A stretch of 11,644 nt of DNA from Lachnospiraceae bacterium (GTDB lineage: Bacteria > Bacillota_A > Clostridia > Lachnospirales > Lachnospiraceae): the NCBI GenBank assembly GCA_017620055.1, contig JAFZRD010000022.1:1-11644 (forward strand), in the 5' to 3' direction. The notes under the pieces are model-generated. The model was not told the origin of the DNA and searched no databases. It saw only the letters and a list, made by a program, of their open reading frames with translations. Position 1 is the first letter of the stretch. The number at the start of each line of letters is the position of its first letter. The translations under genes were made by a program, and so were the position numbers. Below are positions 1-6,395 of this stretch, piece after piece.

Positions 1-1
1 G

Positions 2-880
2 AATTCATCTTATTCCCAGAAGATCAAAAACAGCAAACAGTTCAAGAAATTTGAGTCATCATTTCTTGAGAATACCGAGGTGTTCAAGGAGAACCTTAAA
101 AACATCGCGGAAAACGGTGCACAGATCGACAGCAGATCGATGATCGACAGCATAACCGGTCTTATCGAAGAGGACATGACCGGCATAAGCGTGTTCGACA
201 TGCTGCACAACATGCGCCAGTATGATGATTTTACATACATGCATTCCATGAATGTTTCGCTCATATGTAACGTGTTCGGTAAGTGGCTCGGACTGAATGA
301 GACGGATATCGATATCATCACGCTCGGCGGCCTTCTGCACGACATAGGAAAGCTCAAGATCCCCGACAACATAATCAGAAAGCCGGAAAAACTCTCGCCC
401 GCCGAATACAACATCATCAAGACACATTCGCTCCAGGGATACAACATCCTCAAGGAGAAGAACATAGACGATAATGTCAAACAGATCGCACTCATGCATC
501 ACGAGAGATGCGACGGTTCCGGGTATCCGCTAGGACTGACTGCGGATAAGATCAATCCGTATGCGAAGATAATCGCGATAGCCGATGTGTACGATGCGAT
601 GACGGCAGCGAGGATCTACCGCGGACCGCTGTGTCCGTTCAAGGTCATCAGCATATTTGAATCGGAAGGACTGCAGAAATACGACAGCCGTTTCATACTG
701 ACCTTCCTGGAACACGTTGCGACAACGTACATGAACAACAGGGTGCGGCTTAACAACGGAATGGAAGGCGATGTCGTGTTCATGAACAGGAACCAGTATT
801 CAAGGCCGATGCTCCAGTGTTCCGACAGGTTCATCGATCTGTCCAAGGAACCCGATCTGTATATTGAAACGTTTGTCTGA
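2..880 (+). CDS. HD-GYP domain protein, predicted cyclic-di-GMP phosphodiesterase (5' end outside window)
   Basis: The reading frame is open to the left edge with no stop, so the true start lies upstream; the first in-window candidate start, GTG at 80, is not supported by a ribosome-binding site. HD-GYP enzymes hydrolyse the second messenger c-di-GMP in the cytoplasm. The hallmark residues are visible: a histidine in the first helix (MHSMN, about 240), the HDIGK metal motif (338-352), KTH (about 425), and HHERCDGSGYP (497-529), followed by IADVYDA. The seven or so metal ligands expected of an active enzyme therefore seem intact. About 80 residues follow the HD-GYP core and look like a small beta-rich tail. 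Any sensory or REC domain would lie upstream. The stop overlaps the start of the next gene by one base (TGATG), which suggests translational coupling. Family and catalytic motifs are clear; the signal and target pathway are unknown. Confidence 0.93.
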   Translation, partial: NSSYSQKIKNSKQFKKFESSFLENTEVFKENLKNIAENGAQIDSRSMIDSITGLIEEDMTGISVFDMLHNMRQYDDFTYMHSMNVSLICNVFGKWLGLNETDIDIITLGGLLHDIGKLKIPDNIIRKPEKLSPAEYNIIKTHSLQGYNILKEKNIDDNVKQIALMHHERCDGSGYPLGLTADKINPYAKIIAIADVYDAMTAARIYRGPLCPFKVISIFESEGLQKYDSRFILTFLEHVATTYMNNRVRLNNGMEGDVVFMNRNQYSRPMLQCSDRFIDLSKEPDLYIETFV

Positions 881-2844
881 TGAATAATGAATTCTATGAA
901 GATGAAGTTATAGAGGGATTTTATGTTCCCTCCATGCTGAAAAAAGCGTGGGGAGTGCAGTTGGATGTCCTTGCCGAAACGGACGCCATCTGCAGGAGGC
1001 ATAACATCCCTTATTTTGCGGATTGGGGAACGCTTCTTGCCGCAATCCGTCATAACGGCTACATCCCGTGGGATGATGATCTTGACATATCAATGCGCCG
1101 GAAGGATTACGAGAGGTTTCTTCAGTATGCCGAAACGGAGCTTCCCGAAGGATTCAAGGTGATGCATTTTAAAAATCACCCCGGCCATCATTTCTTTGTT
1201 GCCAGAATAGTCGGCAAACCCCGCATATGTTTTGAAGAAGAACATTTAAGGCGTTTTCACGGTTTTCCCTACATAGCCGGGATCGATCTGTTCGTTCTCG
1301 ACAATGTCAGCACCGACAGGAAACGTCAGCAGATCATATCCAAGATCGCCGAATACGTGCTGACTGTCGCGGACAATATCGCGGACGGGGCGGCCGGGAG
1401 CGGCGAGATCGAAGAGATGCTCACACAGTGCGAGTCATATACGGGAGTGCACATAGACAGAAGCCTCGAAGGCGAGGACCTCCGGGTGTTTATGTACGGG
1501 ATCGTCGAGCAGCTGTTTGCTTCGGTTCCGGACGGGGAGTCGGATGCGCTCGTTCAGATGATGCCGTTCGGAATGTACGGAAACGAACTGTATATCCCTA
1601 AGGAATACTATGCCGAAACGGTACGCCTGCCGTACATGGATACGACGATGCAGGTGCCGCTCTGCTACGACGCCGTGATGCGCCGCAAGTTTGGAAACTA
1701 CATGCAGATCCATAAAAAGTGGGACGGCCATGATTATCCGTTCTTCTACGGTCAGCACGAGCAGCTCCTTGCGGTACTCGACTTCGAGTTTCCGGCATAT
1801 AAGGCTTCGGCCGAGGATATGATCCGCCGGGATCGGGACAGCGCATCAGGCGAAGAAGGCGGGGATATCGTGTTCCTGCCGTTTGCCGCGAAGCACTGGA
1901 AATATATGGAAAAACTCTACAGGCATTATGCCGGAGACGGCAGATACCGTGTTCATGTAGTCCCGATACCGTACCGTTACAAAGCGTGGGACGGGGCTCT
2001 TTCTGAGGAAGTGTTCGCACCCGGTGATTATCCCGCGGATATCCCGGTTGAGGACTACAGACAGACAGACCTTCAGAACATGCATCCCGCGAAGATAGTC
2101 ATACAGAATCCTTTTGACGAATGGAATACCGTGTACTCCGTGGATCCTCGGTTCTATTCCGGCCTACTCAGGAACTGTACAGATGAACTCATATATATCC
2201 CGTTCTTTGTAACGGATGATTTTACGAAGGAGAACGGACCGGAATACAGGAACACGGATCATTACGTGTGCATGCCCGGAGTGATAAATGCGGACAGGAT
2301 CATCCTTCCTTCCGGGACGCTTAAGAACGTATACATTGACAGGATCATGGAGTTTGCTCAAACGGAGGATGATGAAGTCCGGAAGGTTCTTGATGAAAAG
2401 ATAGAGGTCCTGCCGGAATTCATATACGACAGAGCGGACACGGACCGGGCGCCGGGTGAGGACAGGGACGGAAAGAAGACGCTCATATTCTTTACGACGA
2501 TAAGCTTTCTTGCGGAGAACGGCGAAGCGGGGATAAGGAAGATCTCAAGTGCGCTTGACATACTTTCAGATAACGCCGGTAAACTCAAAGTTATATGGAT
2601 ATCCCAGTGCGTAAAGGGAAATGAGGACAAGCTCGATAGAAGCGTGGTACGTGATTTTCGCGAAGCGGTCGAACGCTTCAGGGCGTTTGGGATCGGGGAA
2701 TATGCGGAGGATCCCGGAAGAGATGACCTGGATGCGTATGCCGGATCGGCCGATGCATATTACGGCGATCCGTCGGCGCTGGCACTGAAGTTCGTGTATG
2801 CCAAAAAGCCTGTTATGATCATCAATGTAAATGCCGTTACATAG
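880..2844 (+). CDS. LicD-family phosphotransferase fused to a CDP-glycerol glycerophosphotransferase-like domain
   Basis: This is a 654-residue protein. Residues about 20-290 are a LicD domain: FADWGTLLAAIRHNG (about 46-60) followed by the acidic metal motif YIPWDDDLDI (61-70). LicD proteins transfer phosphocholine or similar phosphodiester-linked groups onto cell-wall or capsular glycans. Residues about 328-654 form a second domain starting IVFLPFAAKHWKYME. It contains KIVIQNPFDEWN, LIYIPFFVTDD and, near the end, DAYYGDPSALALK...KKPVMIINV. I recognise this pattern from Lachnospiraceae proteins labelled CDP-glycerol:glycerophosphotransferase-like, with a GT-B-like fold. There is no signal peptide or clear membrane segment, so it probably acts at the inner membrane face. 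The start overlaps the HD-GYP stop by one base with no strong ribosome-binding site, so coupled translation is likely. I see no convincing terminator after it. Substrate is unknown; teichoic acid, capsule or flagellar glycan are all possible. LicD is secure, the second half is a recognition-based call. Confidence 0.88.
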   Translation: MNNEFYEDEVIEGFYVPSMLKKAWGVQLDVLAETDAICRRHNIPYFADWGTLLAAIRHNGYIPWDDDLDISMRRKDYERFLQYAETELPEGFKVMHFKNHPGHHFFVARIVGKPRICFEEEHLRRFHGFPYIAGIDLFVLDNVSTDRKRQQIISKIAEYVLTVADNIADGAAGSGEIEEMLTQCESYTGVHIDRSLEGEDLRVFMYGIVEQLFASVPDGESDALVQMMPFGMYGNELYIPKEYYAETVRLPYMDTTMQVPLCYDAVMRRKFGNYMQIHKKWDGHDYPFFYGQHEQLLAVLDFEFPAYKASAEDMIRRDRDSASGEEGGDIVFLPFAAKHWKYMEKLYRHYAGDGRYRVHVVPIPYRYKAWDGALSEEVFAPGDYPADIPVEDYRQTDLQNMHPAKIVIQNPFDEWNTVYSVDPRFYSGLLRNCTDELIYIPFFVTDDFTKENGPEYRNTDHYVCMPGVINADRIILPSGTLKNVYIDRIMEFAQTEDDEVRKVLDEKIEVLPEFIYDRADTDRAPGEDRDGKKTLIFFTTISFLAENGEAGIRKISSALDILSDNAGKLKVIWISQCVKGNEDKLDRSVVRDFREAVERFRAFGIGEYAEDPGRDDLDAYAGSADAYYGDPSALALKFVYAKKPVMIINVNAVT

Positions 2845-2854
2845 GCGGAGATTC

Positions 2855-2882
2855 TTGACAAAGGCCGCAAATATGGTAACAT
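2855..2882 (+). promoter_or_regulatory. Sigma-A type promoter for the DUF4190-like gene
   Basis: A perfect TTGACA (2855-2860), a 16-base spacer and TAACAT (2877-2882, four of six matches to TATAAT) lie in the 79-base gap after the LicD gene. The transcription start would fall near 2889, directly before a 12-bp palindrome and about 35 bases ahead of the ATG at 2924. Confidence 0.6.
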
Positions 2883-2891
2883 TATGGATGT

Positions 2892-2903
2892 AACGTTAAC
2901 GTT
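2892..2903. promoter_or_regulatory. Perfect 12-bp palindrome AACGTTAACGTT, candidate operator
   Basis: AACGTTAACGTT equals its own reverse complement. It sits about 10 bases downstream of the proposed -10 box, at or just after the expected transcription start, and upstream of the AAGGAG ribosome-binding site (2911-2916). That position suits a repressor operator. It has no loop, so it is not a transcript hairpin. The binding protein is unknown. Confidence 0.4.
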
Positions 2904-2923
2904 CTTTATGAAGGAGAGAAATT

Positions 2924-3217
2924 ATGGATAATCCCGGTAAAGGTATGGCGATCGCATCACTCGTACTCGGTATTCTCGGCGTTTGTGTCGGATGGTTCTA
3001 CGGAGTAGGTTGTGTTCTCGGTATCATTGGTATCGTTCTTGCGGTTAAGTCCGGAAACACCGATCAGGCTGCAGGTTTCCCGAAGTCGGGACTCGCAACG
3101 GCAGGTCTGGTTCTCAGCATCATCGCTGTAGTGACCGGAGCAGGATGCCTGATATGCACCGTATGCACAGGTGCTGCTGCAGGATGCGCAGGACTTGCGG
3201 AGGCTATGGGTGGTTGA
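2924..3217 (+). CDS. Small multipass membrane protein, DUF4190-like
   Basis: This is a 97-residue, glycine- and cysteine-rich hydrophobic protein. AAGGAG at 2911-2916, seven bases before the ATG, fixes the start. The MAIASLVLGILGV opening, the GVGCVLGIIGIVLAVKSG stretch and the second block SGLATAGLVLSIIAVV follow the DUF4190 pattern: paired short hydrophobic helices with a G(L/M)AxAxLVLxI repeat. Membrane segments are about residues 8-42 (probably two tight helices) and 57-90. Six cysteines (21, 30, 75, 78, 81, 88) lie in or beside the membrane segments; the last four form a CxxCxxC-x6-C cluster. It seems to be a one-gene unit with its own promoter and terminator. DUF4190 proteins have no established function, though they often sit near secretion or signalling genes. 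Family assignment is likely; role unknown. Confidence 0.75.
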   Translation: MDNPGKGMAIASLVLGILGVCVGWFYGVGCVLGIIGIVLAVKSGNTDQAAGFPKSGLATAGLVLSIIAVVTGAGCLICTVCTGAAAGCAGLAEAMGG

Positions 3218-3250
3218 TCGCAGTTTTACTGTAATTGATGAATAATCTGA

Positions 3251-3280
3251 AGAAAGCAGCCAGAAGGCTGCTTTCTTTGT
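3251..3280 (+). terminator. Intrinsic terminator after the DUF4190-like gene
   Basis: AGAAAGCAGCC (3251-3261) pairs perfectly over 11 bp with GGCTGCTTTCT (3266-3276) around an AGAA loop, with T-rich sequence at the 3' side. It ends about 20 bases before the lgt-like start, leaving almost no room for a separate promoter. It may therefore act as a partial terminator controlling read-through into the downstream operon. Confidence 0.82.
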
Positions 3281-3301
3281 AAAGTAAGATCGGAGGACTG
3301 A

Positions 3302-4111
3302 ATGTTTCCCACGGTAAGCGTGTTCGGTCATGATATAGGAAGTTATTCGATATGCGCGGTCATAGGCATGATCGTTGCGGCCATATATGTGTACTTTGCA
3401 GTAAGGGGCAGGGATGACCTGGATTCTGTTCAGCTCGTCAATGTGGCGGCCGTATCCGGACTGGGTGTGTTCCTCGGTGCGCATATACTGTTCGGTGTCA
3501 CCAAATGGAGAGAGCTGGTCGCCGCCCTTTCGGATCCCGCAGGTACGTTTGCGAGTGTGAAGGACTTCATTACGACGTTTGTAGGGATATTCGGCGGAAT
3601 GGTATTCTACGGAGGACTGATAGGAGGCGTTGTCGCCGGATTCTGGTATATCGCGCGCCTCAGGCATATCCGCTTGGATCCGTTTGTGTATGCGGATGTG
3701 TATGCCCCCGCGATCCCGCTGTTTCATGTTTTCGGAAGGATAGGATGCTTTCTGGGCGGATGCTGCTACGGGATCGAGGGCAGATGGGGCTTCGTATATC
3801 ACAATGCGCCTGTTGCGGAATCCAACGGGGTGATGAGGATCCCGGTCCAGCTGATCGAGTCGGCCGGAAACCTTCTTCTGTTCGTTATTCTTCATAAAAT
3901 GAGCAGGAAAGCCCACTCAAGAGGAACGATCTTTGCGTCATATTTCGTTATGTACTCGGTCATGAGGTTTGTTCTGGAATTTTTCAGGGGAGACGTTTTG
4001 CGCGGATTTGCATTCGGACTGTCCACATCTCAGTGGATTAGTATTATAATGTTTATTGTCGGGTGCATATGCATCGGTATATTCACAAAGAGACAAAAGG
4101 AGGAAATATGA
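3302..4111 (+). CDS. lgt: Lgt-family (prolipoprotein diacylglyceryl transferase-like) membrane protein
   Basis: This is a 269-residue, polytopic membrane protein, the normal Lgt length. GGAGG at 3292-3296 sets the start. Lgt transfers diacylglycerol from phosphatidylglycerol to the lipobox cysteine of prelipoproteins. Family marks are VFYGGLIGG (101-109), FGRIGCFLGGCCYG (144-157), RIPVQLIES (179-187), RFVLEFFRGD (222-231) and STSQWIS (241-247). The two arginines matching essential E. coli R143 and R239 are kept (R146, R222). However, positions matching E. coli H103, N146 and E151 are Tyr103, Cys149 and Cys154. This variant is one I associate with clostridial Lgt-family proteins, and it may be a distinct subfamily or paralogue. 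The end overlaps the GH3 start by four bases (ATGA). Two predicted lipoproteins lie downstream in the same operon, which fits a lipoprotein role. Family membership is secure; the exact activity is less so. Confidence 0.85.
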   Translation: MFPTVSVFGHDIGSYSICAVIGMIVAAIYVYFAVRGRDDLDSVQLVNVAAVSGLGVFLGAHILFGVTKWRELVAALSDPAGTFASVKDFITTFVGIFGGMVFYGGLIGGVVAGFWYIARLRHIRLDPFVYADVYAPAIPLFHVFGRIGCFLGGCCYGIEGRWGFVYHNAPVAESNGVMRIPVQLIESAGNLLLFVILHKMSRKAHSRGTIFASYFVMYSVMRFVLEFFRGDVLRGFAFGLSTSQWISIIMFIVGCICIGIFTKRQKEEI

Positions 4112-6384
4112 ACTCCAAGATCAAGACGCTTATCAAGAATCTTACACTCGAGGAGAAGGTCAGTCTCTGTTCGGGATCGGACTTCTGGCATACGAAGGAG
4201 ATCGAAAGACTTGGCATTCCGTCGGTCATGGTCAGTGACGGACCGAGCGGACTGCGCAAACAGGATTATGAAGCCGGCGAGAACAAGGTAAACACGAGCA
4301 TCAAGGCAGTGTGTTTTCCGACAGGTGTCAGCCTTGCCGCAAGCTTTGATGTTGATACGGTAAGGACCGTCGGTGAGGCGATAGGTGACGAGTGTCAGGC
4401 GGAGAACGTTGCCGCGATACTCGGACCAGGTAACAACATCAAGCGCTCACCCCTGTGCGGCAGAAACTTTGAGTATTATTCTGAGGATCCTTACCTGTCG
4501 GGTAAGATCGCAGCCGCATTCATAACCGGGGTACAGTCAAAAGGAGTCGGCACATCGCTCAAGCATTTCTGCGCCAACAACCAGGAATTCCGCAGGAACA
4601 GTTATGATTCAAGAATAGATGAAAGAACTCTTAGGGAGATATATTTAAGGTCATTTGAGATCGCGGTCAGGGAGTCGAAGCCCTGGACGGTCATGTGCGC
4701 ATACAATCTCGTGAACGGTGTTCAGATGTCCGAGAACAAGAGGATCCTGACGGATATCCTCAGAAACGAATGGGGATTCGAGGGTCTTGTCATCAGCGAC
4801 TGGGGAGCGGTCAGGGACCGTGTGAAGGGTATCGCCGCGGGACTCGATCTTGAGATGCCTTATTCGTATGCGGCTTACGATAAACTTGTCATTGATGCGG
4901 TAAAGAACAACGAGCTTGCGGAGGAAGATCTTGACGCCTGCGTGGGCCGTGTTCTCGAGTTTGTATATAAAGCGGTCGAAAATCACGAAGACGGGGTCGT
5001 ATGGGACAGGGAGGAACATCACCGCCTTGCGAGAAACATCGCAAACGAATGCATAGTGCTTCTCAAGAACGAGAACAAAGTACTTCCCGTTAGGAATGAC
5101 GAGTACGCGCTCTTTGTGGGAGGCTTTGCTCAGAAACCGCGTTTTCAGGGAGGCGGAAGTTCGCATGTCAACTGCGGCAGCGTAGATTCGGTCCTGTTCG
5201 CGGTACAGTGGAATTCGAAAGTAAAGTACGAGGAGGGATTTTCGGCAACGGACGACTCGTATGATGAGGCGAAGTTCGCGAGGGCTCTTTCCGCGGCAAA
5301 GAATGCCGACAAGGTTGTCGTGTTCGCGGGTCTTCCTGATCTGTATGAGTGCGAAGGATACGACAGGCAGCATCTTGATCTTCCCAAGGTGCAGAACGAT
5401 CTGATATCGGAGATAGCGAAGGTCAATGACCATGTCATAGTCGTTCTTGAAAACGGATCACCTGTCGCGATGCCGTGGATAGATGAAGTCGAGGGTATAC
5501 TGGAGACATATCTGTGCGGTGAAGGTGTCGGAGTGGCAACGGCACGTGCACTCTACGGCAAGATCAATCCTTCGGGCCGTCTTCCGGAGACATTCCCCCT
5601 GCGGCTTGAGGACAATCCTTCATATACTGATTTTTCGGAAGACGTATCAAAGATCGAATACAGGGAAGGGATATTCACAGGATACAGATATTATACGAAG
5701 AGAAAAATGCCTGTACTGTTCCCGTTCGGATTCGGTCTGTCATACAGCACGTTCTCATACGGCAAGATGACTGTTGATACCGATGCGATGACGGACGATG
5801 AGACTTTGGAAGTAACGGTCGATGTCATTAACGAGAGCGATATTCCGGGTAAGGAAGTCGTTCAGCTCTACGTTGAAGCCGATATCCCCAACACGAAGGT
5901 ACGCAGGGTTGTACGTGAACTGAAGGGCTTTACGAAGGTGAGCCTCGATCCCGGCGAGCGCAAGAGCGTCAGATTCATCCTCGACAGGAGTGCGTTCGCA
6001 TATTACGATACCGACCTTGGCGACTGGTATGTCGAAGACGGCGATTACAGGGTTGAGATATGCAGGAACGCAAGTGAGGTAATTGCATTTAAGACTGTAA
6101 GAGTGTCGCCGAAGAAGCCGAAGAAGCCTGTATATGACGAGAACTCCGTATATAAGGATATAATGGAGGATCCGCATGCGGCAAAGATCGCGGGACCTTA
6201 CTTTGACAAATATCTGTTCAAGGATCCCGATACATCGAGTACCGATGAGGTCGCAACGGAGGCGTTCGGCTCCGATCCCGATGTGTTCCTTCGGGATACG
6301 ACACTTCGAAACGTGGTCAACATGAGCTTCGGAAAGGTAACATACGAAGACATGAGAGAACTGATAGATAAACTCAACAGGTAG
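4108..6384 (+). CDS. Glycoside hydrolase family 3 enzyme, predicted intracellular beta-glucosidase-type
   Basis: This is a 758-residue protein. The start is ATG 4108, with AGGAGG at 4098-4103, overlapping the lgt-like stop. An in-frame ATG at 4063 would add MHMHRYIHKETKGGN, which is Lgt coding sequence read in another frame, so I reject it. The N-terminal TIM-barrel domain shows SDGPSGLR (43-50), the LKHF substrate motif (151-154) and VISDW (228-232) with probable nucleophile Asp231. The C-terminal sandwich domain holds ECEGYDR (414-420); Glu416 is the likely acid/base. A fibronectin III-like domain spans about 565-665, after FGFGLSYSTF. A lysine/proline-rich linker (669-674) and a tail of about 85 residues follow, beyond the usual family end. 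No signal peptide is present, so it probably acts in the cytoplasm on short beta-linked oligosaccharides. Substrate cannot be read from sequence. Family call is very secure. Confidence 0.93.
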   Translation: MNSKIKTLIKNLTLEEKVSLCSGSDFWHTKEIERLGIPSVMVSDGPSGLRKQDYEAGENKVNTSIKAVCFPTGVSLAASFDVDTVRTVGEAIGDECQAENVAAILGPGNNIKRSPLCGRNFEYYSEDPYLSGKIAAAFITGVQSKGVGTSLKHFCANNQEFRRNSYDSRIDERTLREIYLRSFEIAVRESKPWTVMCAYNLVNGVQMSENKRILTDILRNEWGFEGLVISDWGAVRDRVKGIAAGLDLEMPYSYAAYDKLVIDAVKNNELAEEDLDACVGRVLEFVYKAVENHEDGVVWDREEHHRLARNIANECIVLLKNENKVLPVRNDEYALFVGGFAQKPRFQGGGSSHVNCGSVDSVLFAVQWNSKVKYEEGFSATDDSYDEAKFARALSAAKNADKVVVFAGLPDLYECEGYDRQHLDLPKVQNDLISEIAKVNDHVIVVLENGSPVAMPWIDEVEGILETYLCGEGVGVATARALYGKINPSGRLPETFPLRLEDNPSYTDFSEDVSKIEYREGIFTGYRYYTKRKMPVLFPFGFGLSYSTFSYGKMTVDTDAMTDDETLEVTVDVINESDIPGKEVVQLYVEADIPNTKVRRVVRELKGFTKVSLDPGERKSVRFILDRSAFAYYDTDLGDWYVEDGDYRVEICRNASEVIAFKTVRVSPKKPKKPVYDENSVYKDIMEDPHAAKIAGPYFDKYLFKDPDTSSTDEVATEAFGSDPDVFLRDTTLRNVVNMSFGKVTYEDMRELIDKLNR

Positions 6385-6395
6385 GAGGAAACAGG

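Noticed and set aside
1..6. Window begins with GAATTC, suggesting a cloned EcoRI fragment.
   Set aside because: The same site occurs many times inside the window (for example near 889, 2416, 6564, 7458, 11354), so the window is not an EcoRI fragment.
2957..3916. Long minus-strand open frame opposite the DUF4190-like and lgt-like genes.
   Set aside because: It crosses two well-supported genes and a terminator, is rich in His, Arg and Ser, and has no recognisable domain: an antisense shadow.
4063..4107. Earlier ATG for the GH3 gene.
   Set aside because: The extra 15 residues are Lgt coding sequence read in another frame, while ATG 4108 has AGGAGG directly upstream and gives a normal GH3 N-terminus.
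4651..5433. Minus-strand open frame of 260 codons inside the GH3 gene.
   Set aside because: The plus-strand GH3 domain structure is unambiguous here; the antisense translation shows no family motif.
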